Assembly (NCBI RefSeq): GCF_000017565.1 | Contig: NC_009719.1 | Span: 1,364,001 to 1,428,000 of the forward strand | Reading direction: 5' to 3' | DNA: 64,000 nucleotides | From: Parvibaculum lavamentivorans DS-1 | Lineage (GTDB): Bacteria; Pseudomonadota; Alphaproteobacteria; Parvibaculales; Parvibaculaceae | Shown: piece by piece, positions 37,902-45,970 of the stretch | Position numbering within the stretch: position 1 is the stretch's first letter | How the letters are laid out: each line of letters opens with the position of its first letter | Translations under genes and position numbers: made by a program | Notes under the pieces: generated by a model | The model's input: only the letters and a program-made list of their open reading frames with translations | What the model was told of the DNA's origin: nothing | The model's database searches: none

Positions 37902-38186
37902 ATGAAAGTCACAATCGATGTCGAATTGACGCCGGTCGAAGCGCGGCGGCTGATGGGCTTGCCGGATCTCGAACCGATGCAGCAGCGGCTCATCGCCGAG
38001 CTTGAAAAGCGCATGGCGTCGAACATGTCCTATATCGACCCCGAACAGATCGTGAAGGCGATCATGCCGGTCGGCGCGCAGGGGCTCGAGCAGTTCCAGA
38101 ACCTTCTCTGGGGCATGGCGCAGACGGCGATGGGTGGCGGCAAGAAACCGGCCGCGAAGAAAGACGCCGGGAAGAAAGAGTCCTAG
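37902..38186 (+). CDS. DUF6489-like small protein
   Basis: The 94-residue protein [27 protein letters not shown]... has a predicted amphipathic helical body and a Lys/Ala-rich tail ([14 protein letters not shown]). The sequence type, with E-L-T-P-x-E-A-R at the front and MGLPDLEP, is a conserved small alphaproteobacterial protein that I recall as DUF6489; function unknown. It lies 26 bp upstream of mnmE on the same strand, so the two are probably co-transcribed. A divergent spacer of 100 bp separates it from the DUF255 gene. Confidence 0.75.
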   Translation: MKVTIDVELTPVEARRLMGLPDLEPMQQRLIAELEKRMASNMSYIDPEQIVKAIMPVGAQGLEQFQNLLWGMAQTAMGGGKKPAAKKDAGKKES

Positions 38187-38212
38187 GCGCACAAACAACG
38201 GATTGATTCGGT

Positions 38213-39529
38213 TTGGAAACGATTTACGCCCTGTCGACGGCAGCGGGGCGCGCCGGCATTGCCGTGCTGCGCCTGTCGGGGCCGCATGCGCGTGCGGCAT
38301 TGCGCGCGCTGACGGGGAGGAAAGCGGGCGCGCCGCGCGAGGCCATGCTTTGCCGCTTCCGCGATCCCGAAACGCATGCCGCGCTCGATCGCGGCCTCGC
38401 GATTTTCTTCCCCGCGCCTGCCAGCTTCACCGGCGAGGATGTGGTCGAGCTTCACATTCATGGCGGCCGCGCCGTTATCGCCGCGATGCTCCGCGCGCTC
38501 GGTCAGCTCCCCGGTCTCCGCGCCGCCCAACCCGGCGAGTTCACACGCCGTGCCTTCGAGAACGGCAAGCTCGATCTCACCGAGGTCGAGGGTCTCGCCG
38601 ATCTCATCGACGCCGAGACGGAAGCACAGCGCGCCCAGGCACTCCGCCAGATGGAAGGGGCGCTCGGCCAGCTTTACGAAGCCTGGCGCGCGCGGCTCAT
38701 GCGGGCGCTGGCTTACGCCGAAGCGGAAATCGACTTTCCCGACGAGGAAGTGCCGGGCGATCTGATTGCAAAGCTCGGCCCCGACATTGAGGCGCTCGAA
38801 ACCGAAATAGCCGCCCATCTCGACGACGGCCGCCGCGGCGAGCAGTTGCGCGACGGTGTCGAGGTGGCGATCGTCGGACCGCCCAATGCGGGCAAGTCGA
38901 GCCTCCTCAACCGGCTTGCGGGCCGCGAGGCCGCCATCGTCTCGGACGAGGCGGGCACGACGCGCGACGTGCTCGAAGTCCGGCTCGATATCGGCGGCGT
39001 GCCGGTAACGCTGGCCGACACGGCGGGGCTGCGCGAGGCGGCGGGCGCCATCGAGCAGGAAGGCGTGCGCCGCGCGCTGGCCCGGGCCGAGGCGGCGGAT
39101 CTGCGCATCGTCATGGTCGCGCCCGGCGTCAGCGGCATCGGCAATGGCTTTGCGCTCGCCCGGCCGGATGATCTCCGCGTCCTCAACAAGGTCGATCTCG
39201 GCGCCGAGGTGCCCGATGGCGTCATCGGTATTTCGGCGCTGACGGGGCAGGGGATCGACGCGCTGGAAGCAGCCTTGGCGGCGCGTGTCGGCTCGGCCTA
39301 TGAGGCCCGCGAACATCCCGTCATCACGCGGGCCCGCCACCGCGAGGGCCTTGCCGATTGCGCCGCTTCGCTTGCCCGCGCCGAGGCCGCGCTCAAGGCG
39401 GGGCGCGACGCCGAGCTCGTCGCCGAAGACCTCCGCCTCGCCGCCCGCGCCCTTGGCCGCATCACCGGCCGCGTCGATGTCGAGGACCTGCTCGACGTCA
39501 TCTTCCGCGACTTCTGCATCGGGAAATAG
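38213..39529 (+). CDS. mnmE: tRNA modification GTPase MnmE
   Basis: With MnmG, MnmE installs the carboxymethylaminomethyl group on U34 of several tRNAs. The 438-residue protein has the folate-binding N-terminal domain (DTIYALST-type start; PGEFTRRAFENGKLDLTEVEGLADLIDAETEAQR), the G domain (G1 GPPNAGKSS at 222-230, G2 GTTRD, G3 DTAG, G4 NKVD) and the essential C-terminal CIGK. The start must be the TTG at 38213, because an in-frame TGA occurs shortly upstream and no better codon lies between. Confidence 0.97.
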   Translation: METIYALSTAAGRAGIAVLRLSGPHARAALRALTGRKAGAPREAMLCRFRDPETHAALDRGLAIFFPAPASFTGEDVVELHIHGGRAVIAAMLRALGQLPGLRAAQPGEFTRRAFENGKLDLTEVEGLADLIDAETEAQRAQALRQMEGALGQLYEAWRARLMRALAYAEAEIDFPDEEVPGDLIAKLGPDIEALETEIAAHLDDGRRGEQLRDGVEVAIVGPPNAGKSSLLNRLAGREAAIVSDEAGTTRDVLEVRLDIGGVPVTLADTAGLREAAGAIEQEGVRRALARAEAADLRIVMVAPGVSGIGNGFALARPDDLRVLNKVDLGAEVPDGVIGISALTGQGIDALEAALAARVGSAYEAREHPVITRARHREGLADCAASLARAEAALKAGRDAELVAEDLRLAARALGRITGRVDVEDLLDVIFRDFCIGK

Positions 39530-39535
39530 GCCCCC

Positions 39536-39551
39536 TGTTTCACGTGAAACA
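39536..39551. other. parS site 1 (perfect)
   Basis: TGTTTCACGTGAAACA, the exact 16-bp ParB-binding palindrome, starts seven bases after the mnmE stop. It is about 5 kb from parB and 15 kb from the predicted origin. Confidence 0.92.
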
Positions 39552-39629
39552 TGAGGAGTGCGAAGAATCCGATTCCCCTTCAATGGCTTGCACGAGAATC
39601 CTCAAGCGGGTGGAATCTTCATTCGCGAT

Positions 39630-39638
39630 TGTGGATAA
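39630..39638 (+). other. Perfect DnaA-box sequence
   Basis: TGTGGATAA (reverse of TTATCCACA) lies just outside the left end of the IS element. A second identical 9-mer (39663-39671) straddles the inner edge of the left IS repeat. Function unproven; nine-base matches can occur by chance. Confidence 0.35.
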
Positions 39639-39644
39639 AGTTTT
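39637..39644. repeat. IS target-site duplication, left
   Basis: AAAGTTTT, identical to 40777-40784. An eight-base duplication is the rule for IS1595-family insertions. Confidence 0.85.
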
Positions 39645-39653
39645 GGCGCAATT

Positions 39654-40682
39654 CTACTTAAGTGTGGATAACGCCTCATCGATGAGGGCCTCCGGCGAGA
39701 AGTCGGGCCTCCGGAGCGCCCGAAGCCAGCCGAGATAGAACGGAAGATGCCGGGTCGAGACGCCGCGCACCTGCCGGTTGACGAAGGTCTTCGTGCGCTC
39801 GTGATGGGCATTCACATGACCGAGCCCGAGCCGTCCGGGGCGGCGAGGTTTTCCGCCAACGGCCTTCGTTGCCTGCGTCTTCTTCGGGGTCATGATGCGG
39901 CGATGTTCCGAGCCCGCTTTCACCGCTGCGCTGACATAGGCCTTGTGCCCGTCGGAGCAGAGAACGGAGCCCGGCGCGATACGCCCCTGAAGCGCGGGAG
40001 CGATGGCGGCGCGGTTTGGCAGCACTTCCTCGATGATGCCGCCGGCGTTGTCGAGCGCCGTGAGCACGGGGATTTGCTCGCTGGAGAGTCCCCTGTTGAT
40101 GGCCGGGCCTCCGCGGTAGCGCGGCGGGCGGTTCTCCGGCGGATTCCCGTTCTGCCAGCCCCGGTGTCCCTTGTAGGAACTCAAAAAGTAGGTTTCATCG
40201 GCCTCGATGACGCCTCCCACCCGTTCGGCCTGCCGCAGCGCCTGGGCGCGCAAGAGGCGATGACGCCAGCGCCAGGCGGTCAGCCGCGAGATGCCAAGCC
40301 CGCTCGTCTTCACGTCGTCGACCGACTTGAAGCCGGTGGCCATCATGCGGGCGTAGGCAGCCCACTTCTCCGGCTTGCGCATACGGGTGAAGGCGGTGCC
40401 GGTGAGGGCGTTGAAGGTTTGGCCGCAGCCGGATGAGCCGCTCCGGCGGCAGCGAAATCGCTGCCTGCCTCCGCGATCGCGGCCGTGTTTCACGATGTCG
40501 TCATGACCGCAATGCGGACATCCGCGTCGGCTGCTCACGGCCGCCGAACGGCGCGCAAGCGCGACATCGGCCAGCCGCGATGCGGCGGCGGCCTGGACCA
40601 CCTCCCCGAGCTCGACGCACTGCTCGGGCGTCAGTTCTCTCGCAACTCGCGCCTTCAGGCGTTCGAACCGGACGGCGTCCAT
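39654..40682 (-). CDS. IS1595-family transposase
   Basis: I place the start at ATG 40682, five bases after GGAGGGG. The 342-residue protein has an N-terminal zinc ribbon (CPHCGHDDIVKHG...RFRC...CGQTFNALTGTAFT) and the ISXO2-like DDE-type catalytic core: EADETYF (first Asp), CSDGHKAY (second Asp) and HVNAHHERTKTFVNRQVRGVSTRHLPFYLGW (the Asn-containing third motif of the DDN subgroup). The last codons and the stop lie within the left terminal repeat. It appears intact and so is possibly active. Confidence 0.93.
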   Translation of the reverse strand: MDAVRFERLKARVARELTPEQCVELGEVVQAAAASRLADVALARRSAAVSSRRGCPHCGHDDIVKHGRDRGGRQRFRCRRSGSSGCGQTFNALTGTAFTRMRKPEKWAAYARMMATGFKSVDDVKTSGLGISRLTAWRWRHRLLRAQALRQAERVGGVIEADETYFLSSYKGHRGWQNGNPPENRPPRYRGGPAINRGLSSEQIPVLTALDNAGGIIEEVLPNRAAIAPALQGRIAPGSVLCSDGHKAYVSAAVKAGSEHRRIMTPKKTQATKAVGGKPRRPGRLGLGHVNAHHERTKTFVNRQVRGVSTRHLPFYLGWLRALRRPDFSPEALIDEALSTLK

Positions 40683-40687
40683 GGGCC

Positions 40688-40701
40688 CCTCCGTAAGCGG
40701 A
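40688..40701 (-). promoter_or_regulatory. Hairpin covering the transposase ribosome-binding site
   Basis: On the minus strand CTCCG-CTTA-CGGAG forms a stem whose second arm overlaps the GGAGGGG site before the ATG. It could limit transposase translation; inferred from sequence only. Confidence 0.35.
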
Positions 40702-40776
40702 GAGACAACGCTATGGCCCAAACCTTTCTAAAACAATACATTCTGGCGCTCATCCACACTTAAGTAGAATTGCGCC

Positions 40777-40784
40777 AAAGTTTT
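40777..40784. repeat. IS target-site duplication, right
   Basis: AAAGTTTT, the second copy of the duplicated target. Its last T is also the first base of the probable mnmG -35 box. Confidence 0.85.
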
Positions 40785-40812
40785 TGACGTGGAGCCTGTC
40801 AGCGACTATTGC
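40784..40812 (+). promoter_or_regulatory. Possible mnmG promoter abutting the IS element
   Basis: TTGACG at 40784-40789, a 17-bp spacer and TATTGC at 40807-40812. The -35 matches the consensus well, the -10 only partly. It lies about 65 bp before the mnmG ATG. Confidence 0.4.
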
Positions 40813-40878
40813 TCTCCCAACACCTGACGCGAATCCGTTGCTACGGGCGCAGGCACTTTTCTTTCAGTCGGTTTTTCA

Positions 40879-42735
40879 ATGACGCGCGACTTCGATGTGA
40901 TCGTGATCGGTGGCGGCCATGCGGGCTGCGAGGCGGCCTCGGCTGCGGCGCGGGCCGGTGCGCGCACCGCGCTCATCACGCACAAGCTGGCGACCATCGG
41001 CGAGATGTCCTGCAACCCGGCCATTGGCGGTCTCGGCAAGGGTCATCTGGTGCGGGAGGTCGATGCGCTGGACGGGCTGATGGGCCGGGTCGCCGATCAG
41101 GCCGGCATCCAGTTCCGCCTGCTCAACCGGCGCAAGGGTCCTGCCGTTCGCGGCCCCCGCGCCCAGGCCGACCGCAAGCTCTATCGTGCCGCCATGCAGG
41201 AGGCGATCCTCAACCACCGCAATCTCGAAGTGATTGAGGGCGGCGTCTCCGATCTCATCGTCGAGGACGGCCATGTCGCCGGTGTGATCGCGGAAGATGG
41301 CCGCCAGTTCCGCGCCCGCCGCGTGGTCCTCACCACCGGCACTTTCCTGCGCGGAGTGATTCATCTTGGCACACAGCGCATCCCGGCGGGCCGGGTGGGG
41401 GAAGCCCCTGCGCTCGGCCTGTCCGACCGGCTCTACGGTCTCGGCTTCCAGCTCGGACGCTTGAAGACCGGGACGCCGCCGCGCCTCGCGGGCGACAGTA
41501 TCGATTGGTCCTCGCTGGAGGTTCAGCCGGGCGACGACCCGCCGGTGCCCTTCTCCTTCCTCACCACGGAAATCACGACGCCGCAGGTGCCCTGCCACAT
41601 CACCCGCACCACGGCGGAAGGTCACCGGATCATCGAGGACAATCTTCATGTCTCGCCGGTCTATTCCGGCCAGATCGAAGGCGTCGGTCCGCGCTATTGC
41701 CCCTCCATCGAGGACAAGGTGGTCCGGTTCAGGGAGCGCGACAGTCACCAGATCTTTCTTGAGCCGGAAGGGCTGGACGACGACACGATCTATCCGAACG
41801 GGATTTCGACGGCGCTGCCGGAAGAGGTGCAGCTTGCCTTCCTCAAGACCATTCCCGGTCTCGAGAATGTCGTCATGCGCCGCGCCGGTTATGCCATCGA
41901 GTATGACTATATCGACCCGCGCGAGCTGCGCCCGACTTTGGAGACGAAGCGGCTGGGCGGTCTTTACCTGGCGGGCCAGATCAACGGCACCACGGGTTAC
42001 GAGGAAGCCGCCGCACAGGGGCTGATCGCAGGGCTTAACGCGGCCCTGGCGGAGCGGGGCGCCGAGCCCTTTATCCTCGACAGGGCGCAGGCCTATATGG
42101 GTGTGATGGTGGATGATCTCATCACGCGCGGCGTCAGCGAGCCCTATCGCATGTTCACCTCGCGAGCCGAATACCGGCTGACGCTCCGGGCCGACAATGC
42201 CGACCAGCGGTTGACTGCGGCGGGCATCGGCGCGGGCGTGGTGGGGGAGAGGCGGGTCATGGCCTATGAGGCCAAGGCGAGGGCGCTGGAGGCCGCGCGG
42301 GTACTTTGCGATGGTCTGAGGCTCAGCCCGACGGAGCTCGCCAGGCGCGGTCTCAAGGTCAATCAGGATGGGGTGGCCCGCACGGCCATGGATTTGCTTG
42401 CCTACCCGGATATCGATGCCGGGGTATTGGCGGGCGTCTGGCCGGAACTCGCCGCCCTTGAGCCTCATATCGCCGAGCAGATGGGTATCGAGGCCCAATA
42501 TGCCGGTTATCTCGACCGGCAGGACGCCGACATCAAGGCGTTCCGGAGGGATGAGGGTTTGCGGCTACCGGCTGAGATCGATTATGCCTCGGTGCTCGGC
42601 CTTTCCCATGAGGTCCGGCAGAAGCTCGCCAAGGCTCGGCCGGCCACGCTAGGGCAGGCGGCGAGGGTGGATGGGGTTACACCGGCAGCCCTCACGACCC
42701 TAATGATTCACGTGAAACAAAAGCGCAGTGCTTGA
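40879..42735 (+). CDS. mnmG: tRNA uridine-5-carboxymethylaminomethyl modification enzyme MnmG (GidA)
   Basis: MnmG is the FAD partner of MnmE in modification of U34. The 618-residue protein has the dinucleotide-binding [13 protein letters not shown] at the N-terminus, [23 protein letters not shown], the [14 protein letters not shown] segment, and the C-terminal domain starting at [13 protein letters not shown]. It is complete. The gene begins about 100 bp after the IS element, which separates it from mnmE. A parS-like sequence overlaps its last codons. Confidence 0.97.
   Translation: MTRDFDVIVIGGGHAGCEAASAAARAGARTALITHKLATIGEMSCNPAIGGLGKGHLVREVDALDGLMGRVADQAGIQFRLLNRRKGPAVRGPRAQADRKLYRAAMQEAILNHRNLEVIEGGVSDLIVEDGHVAGVIAEDGRQFRARRVVLTTGTFLRGVIHLGTQRIPAGRVGEAPALGLSDRLYGLGFQLGRLKTGTPPRLAGDSIDWSSLEVQPGDDPPVPFSFLTTEITTPQVPCHITRTTAEGHRIIEDNLHVSPVYSGQIEGVGPRYCPSIEDKVVRFRERDSHQIFLEPEGLDDDTIYPNGISTALPEEVQLAFLKTIPGLENVVMRRAGYAIEYDYIDPRELRPTLETKRLGGLYLAGQINGTTGYEEAAAQGLIAGLNAALAERGAEPFILDRAQAYMGVMVDDLITRGVSEPYRMFTSRAEYRLTLRADNADQRLTAAGIGAGVVGERRVMAYEAKARALEAARVLCDGLRLSPTELARRGLKVNQDGVARTAMDLLAYPDIDAGVLAGVWPELAALEPHIAEQMGIEAQYAGYLDRQDADIKAFRRDEGLRLPAEIDYASVLGLSHEVRQKLAKARPATLGQAARVDGVTPAALTTLMIHVKQKRSA
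42704..42719. other. parS site 2 (one mismatch)
   Basis: TGATTCACGTGAAACA differs from the perfect site at one base. It overlaps the last codons of mnmG. Confidence 0.75.
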
Positions 42736-42750
42736 GGCCCTATAGCTGGT

Positions 42751-43431
42751 ATGACCCAACATATAGTGTCCGGTGGCCCCCAAGTCGTTGATTCGGAATC
42801 CTTTTCCGCCCTGACGAATGTTTCACGTGAAACACTGGACCGGCTCCTCTCCTATGAGGCGCTGCTCCGCAAGTGGCAGAAATCCATAAATCTGGTCTCG
42901 AACGGCTCGCTGCCCGAGCTTTGGCGGCGCCATATGCTCGATTCCGCCCAGCTTGTATGCCTCGTCCCTGAAAGCGCCCGGCGCTGGATCGACCTCGGCA
43001 GCGGCGGCGGCTTTCCCGGCCTTGTGATCGCCATTCTGCTGCGGGAGCGGCCGGGTTTCCAGATGCATCTGGTGGAGAGCGACCAGCGGAAATGCGTCTT
43101 CATGCGCGAGGTGGCCCGTGTCACGGGAGCGCCCGCCACGGTCCATACCGTCCGGATCGAAGCCTTCGCCCAGGGCGCGGAAGCCGGCGATGTGGTCTCC
43201 GCCCGGGCCCTGGCGCCGCTTGACCGGTTGTTCGGCTGGGCGGCCCCCTTGTTCGGGCCGGAGACGATCGGGCTGTTTTTGAAGGGGCAGGGGCTGCAGG
43301 ACGAATTGACCTTGGCCCGGGAAAGTTGGATATTCGATGCAGAATTTTCCCCCAGCCAGTCGGACCCCGAGGGTTCCGTGCTGAAGGTGCGAGGCCTGCA
43401 TGGACCAGATGGACAACCCCACCGCCGATAA
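42751..43431 (+). CDS. rsmG: 16S rRNA (guanine527-N7)-methyltransferase RsmG (GidB)
   Basis: RsmG methylates G527 of 16S rRNA with S-adenosylmethionine. The 226-residue protein has LLSYEALLRKWQKSINLVSNGSLPELWRRHMLDSAQL, the SAM loop WIDLGSGGGFPGLVIAI and LVESDQRKCVFMREVAR. The short N-terminal extension before the core encodes the second perfect parS. It lies 15 bp after mnmG, and parA starts within its last 32 bases. Confidence 0.95.
   Translation: MTQHIVSGGPQVVDSESFSALTNVSRETLDRLLSYEALLRKWQKSINLVSNGSLPELWRRHMLDSAQLVCLVPESARRWIDLGSGGGFPGLVIAILLRERPGFQMHLVESDQRKCVFMREVARVTGAPATVHTVRIEAFAQGAEAGDVVSARALAPLDRLFGWAAPLFGPETIGLFLKGQGLQDELTLARESWIFDAEFSPSQSDPEGSVLKVRGLHGPDGQPHRR
42819..42834. other. 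parS site 3 (perfect)
   Basis: TGTTTCACGTGAAACA inside the rsmG coding sequence (encoding NVSRET). The palindrome is kept despite the coding constraint. Confidence 0.92.
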
Positions 43432-44362
43432 TGACCCCATCGGCAAGGCGCTGACAGCGGCGACAGGCAATGAGACGCCGCGCCCCGCCAGCACTACCTC
43501 GGGACTACTTGCTCCGTCCACGGATCGTCCGCGAATTCTCGTCGTCGCCAATCAGAAAGGCGGCGTCGGCAAAACAACCACCGCCATCAATCTCGGCACG
43601 GCGCTGGCCGCTGTCGGCGAGCGTGTGCTGATCGTCGATCTCGATCCGCAGGGCAATGCCAGCACGGGTCTCGGCATCGGCCGTCACGAGCGCAAGGTCT
43701 CCGCTTATGACGTGCTGATCGGCTCCGCGCTGATCGAGGATGCGGTCGTGCCGACAAAAGTCCCCGGTCTCGATATTGTTCCGTCCACGATGGATCTGCT
43801 CGGCGCCGAGCTGGAGCTTGCCTCGGTGCCGCGCCGCTCGCACCGGCTGCGCGATGCGCTGGCCCGTATGCCGCGCAATGGCAAGGCGCGCGAGACGAGC
43901 GAAGCCGAAACGCAAATGACCCCCCGGCCTTATTCCTATCTGCTGATTGATTGCCCGCCCTCGCTCAACCTCCTCACCATCAATGCGATGACGGCGGCGG
44001 ATGCGATCCTGGTACCGCTGCAATGCGAGTTCTTCGCGCTGGAAGGTTTGAGCCAGTTGCTGCGCACGGTGGAGCGCGTCAAGACGAGCCTCAATCCGCG
44101 CCTGGAAATTCAGGGGATCGTGCTCACCATGTTCGACCAGCGCAACAAGCTTTCCGATCAGGTCGCATCCGATGTGCGCGGCTATCTCGGCGACAAGGTC
44201 TACCGGACGGTGATCCCGCGCAATGTGCGTATTTCGGAAGCGCCGTCCTATGGCAAGCCGGCGCTGGTCTATGATCATCGCTGCGCGGGCAGCAAGGCCT
44301 ATATGAAGCTCGCCGCCGAGATGATCCAGCGGGAACGGGCGCTGAAACGGAACGCGGCCTGA
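43400..44362 (+). CDS. parA: Chromosome partitioning ATPase ParA
   Basis: ParA binds nucleoid DNA as an ATP dimer and moves ParB-parS complexes to segregate origins. The 320-residue protein has an unconserved N-terminal tail of about 44 residues and then ILVVANQKGGVGKTTTAINLG with the deviant Walker A (KGGVGKTT, residues 53-60), DLDPQGNASTGLG and the LLIDCPPSLNLLTINAM Walker B region. The ATG lies within the 3' end of rsmG (32-bp overlap). Confidence 0.97.
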   Translation: MDQMDNPTADNDPIGKALTAATGNETPRPASTTSGLLAPSTDRPRILVVANQKGGVGKTTTAINLGTALAAVGERVLIVDLDPQGNASTGLGIGRHERKVSAYDVLIGSALIEDAVVPTKVPGLDIVPSTMDLLGAELELASVPRRSHRLRDALARMPRNGKARETSEAETQMTPRPYSYLLIDCPPSLNLLTINAMTAADAILVPLQCEFFALEGLSQLLRTVERVKTSLNPRLEIQGIVLTMFDQRNKLSDQVASDVRGYLGDKVYRTVIPRNVRISEAPSYGKPALVYDHRCAGSKAYMKLAAEMIQRERALKRNAA

Positions 44363-44401
44363 GCCCGGTTCGGCGAGGCGGCGAAAGACAGGTTAAGAAC
44401 G

Positions 44402-44413
44402 TCCGTTAACGGA
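44402..44413. other. 12-bp perfect palindrome after parA
   Basis: TCCGTTAACGGA in the 235-bp parA-parB spacer. It contains TTAAC half-sites; role unknown. Confidence 0.3.
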
Positions 44414-44503
44414 TTGAAATGATTCGGGATTATGGCCATACCCGGTAGTGATTATGGCAAGTGCGTCAAGTAAAATCCGCGGCTTTCATATTGATACCGG
44501 AAA

Positions 44504-44528
44504 GTAGGGCCTTGATGGATGGCCCTAC
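44504..44528 (+). other. Hairpin in the parA-parB spacer
   Basis: Inverted repeat GTAGGGCC-N9-GGCCCTAC about 70 bp before parB. There is no T-run, so it may be a processing or attenuation structure that sets the ParA:ParB ratio; this is inference. Confidence 0.35.
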
Positions 44529-44597
44529 CGGCTGCCTGGCGGGGGCAGGGCATCCGGGGCCGGAAGCGGCAAGGAAGAGACAAGGAAAAAGGAAGTC

Positions 44598-45509
44598 ATG
44601 GCAATGGTAGAGGAAACTCCGAGCCGGCTCGGCCGAGGTCTGGCGGCGCTGATCGGCGATGACACGGCTTTCTCCCTCGGCGATCGCGAGGCGCAGGCGC
44701 CGCGCGGTGTGCGCGAAGTGCCGATCGAATTCCTGCGCGCCAATCCGTTCCAGCCGCGCCATACGTTCCGGCCGGAGGATCTCGAAGACCTTGCGAACTC
44801 AATTCGCGAGAAGGGCATCCTGCAGCCGATCGTCGTCCGGCCGCTCGGCGAAAACAGTTTCGAGATCGTGGCGGGCGAGCGCCGCTGGCGCGCCGCGCAG
44901 GCAGCGCAGCTCCATCAGGTGCCGGTGATCGTCAAGGAACTGACCGACGCCGAGTCGCTCGAAATCGCGATCATCGAAAATGTGCAGCGCGCCGATCTCA
45001 ATGCCGTCGAAGAGGCCGCCGGTTACGAGCGCCTGATGCAGCAGTTCCATTACACGCAGGAACAGCTCTCCAAGATGATCGGCAAGAGCCGTTCCCATGT
45101 CGCCAACACGCTTCGCCTGCTCGCCCTGCCGCAGGGCGTCCGCTCGCTGATCGAGGAAGGCAAGCTCTCCGCCGGCCAGGCCCGTCCGCTGATCGGCCAT
45201 GCCGATGCCGAAAGCTTCGCCCGCGAGATCGTCGCCAAGGGCCTGTCGGCGCGCGAAGCCGAAGCCCTCACCCGCAAGCCGGAAGCGGGCGCCTCCTCCT
45301 CCACCAAGCCGAAGGCATTGCCCAAGGCCGAGAAGGATGCCGACACGCTGGCGCTGGAAAAGAACATCTCCGACCAGCTCGGCCTCAATGTCGAAATCTC
45401 GTTCTCGGGCGACAAGGGCGGCGAGGTGAAGATCGCCTACAAGACCCTCGAACAGCTCGACGAAATCTGCCGCCGCCTCGCCGGCCGCACCGCCCAGAAA
45501 ATGAACTGA
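44598..45509 (+). CDS. parB: Chromosome partitioning protein ParB
   Basis: ParB binds parS, spreads on DNA as a CTP-dependent clamp and loads ParA/SMC. The 303-residue protein has the N-terminal RLGRGLAALIGD (ParA contact), the PIEFLRANPFQPRHTF and IVAGERRWRAAQ CTPase motifs, ENVQRADLNAVEEAAGY, the helix-turn-helix QEQLSKMIGKSRSHVANTLRLLALP and a C-terminal dimer domain. ATG 44598 follows AAAGGAAG. Three parS sites lie within 5.1 kb upstream. Confidence 0.97.
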   Translation: MAMVEETPSRLGRGLAALIGDDTAFSLGDREAQAPRGVREVPIEFLRANPFQPRHTFRPEDLEDLANSIREKGILQPIVVRPLGENSFEIVAGERRWRAAQAAQLHQVPVIVKELTDAESLEIAIIENVQRADLNAVEEAAGYERLMQQFHYTQEQLSKMIGKSRSHVANTLRLLALPQGVRSLIEEGKLSAGQARPLIGHADAESFAREIVAKGLSAREAEALTRKPEAGASSSTKPKALPKAEKDADTLALEKNISDQLGLNVEISFSGDKGGEVKIAYKTLEQLDEICRRLAGRTAQKMN

Positions 45510-45565
45510 GGGCAGGGCGGCAGCGGAGAATTAATCCGGGTACGGATAGTTTATGCTTTCTTTCT

Positions 45566-45727
45566 CCACCCTCCCCCTGCGGGAGGGTCAAACGGCTGCA
45601 AGCCGTTTGGGGAGGGGGTCTCCGTTTTCGGCAAAGGGAGGATTTCCGGTTATGCGCCGCTTTCTCCCTCTTACCCCTCCCCGAAATTCGCTGCGCAAAT
45701 TTCGACCCTCCCGCAGGGGGAGGGTGG
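45566..45727. repeat. Palindromic repeat element, copy 2
   Basis: A 162-bp element with the same ends (CCACCCTCCCCCTGCGGGAG and its reverse complement) and the same internal stems (AAACGGC...GCCGTTTGGGGAGGGGG; CCCCTCCCCGAAATTCG) as 32799-32972. The centre differs between copies. It lies between parB and the convergent holA gene. Confidence 0.8.
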
Positions 45728-45970
45728 AAGTAAGAAAGCGGGGATAAATTACGTTCCCCTCTTATCCCCCCTGTCACCCATCCGCATCGCCGCGCTGTGA
45801 CAAAAGAAATCCCCGCTGTGGCCGGAGTGTCGTTGCAGAACTGCACGGGGGTGTGGCTTGGCCGCACGAGCAGGCCGCGTGAGGGCAGGGCGCATGTCCG
45901 TGAAACACCTCATGACGGTTTCATGACAGTTCGGTGACAGTCGGGCATTTTGAGGTATCAGGCTACCTCA
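45728..45970. other. Gene-free spacer between repeat copy 2 and holA
   Basis: No gene is recognised. It contains the Pho-box-like triplet at 45912-45940 and a hairpin GAGGTA-TCAGGC-TACCTC (45952-45969) next to the holA stop. Confidence 0.5.
45912..45940 (-). promoter_or_regulatory. Pho-box-like triple repeat
   Basis: Read on the minus strand: CTGTCAC CGAA CTGTCAT GAAA CCGTCAT, three 7-mers at exact 11-bp spacing, as in PhoB-binding sites. It stands between convergent genes (parB, holA), so its target is unclear. Confidence 0.45.

Larger units (their letters stand above)
39645..40776 (-). mobile_element. IS1595-family insertion sequence, complete
   Basis: The element is 1,132 bp long, with perfect 25-bp terminal inverted repeats (39645-39669 and 40752-40776, outer ends GGCGCAATTC). 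It is bounded by the 8-bp duplication AAAGTTTT and carries one intact transposase gene. Intact ends and duplication suggest a fairly recent insertion. It lies between mnmE and mnmG, after the first parS site. Confidence 0.93.

Noticed and set aside
39552-40878. mnmE-mnmG spacer as the main replication origin
   Set aside because: Two perfect DnaA 9-mers lie there, but the spacer is mostly a recent IS element, one 9-mer is partly IS sequence, and the hemE context is a stronger alphaproteobacterial origin marker.
44387-44413. CtrA site after parA
   Set aside because: Two TTAA halves are 9 bp apart rather than 7, so the motif is not met.
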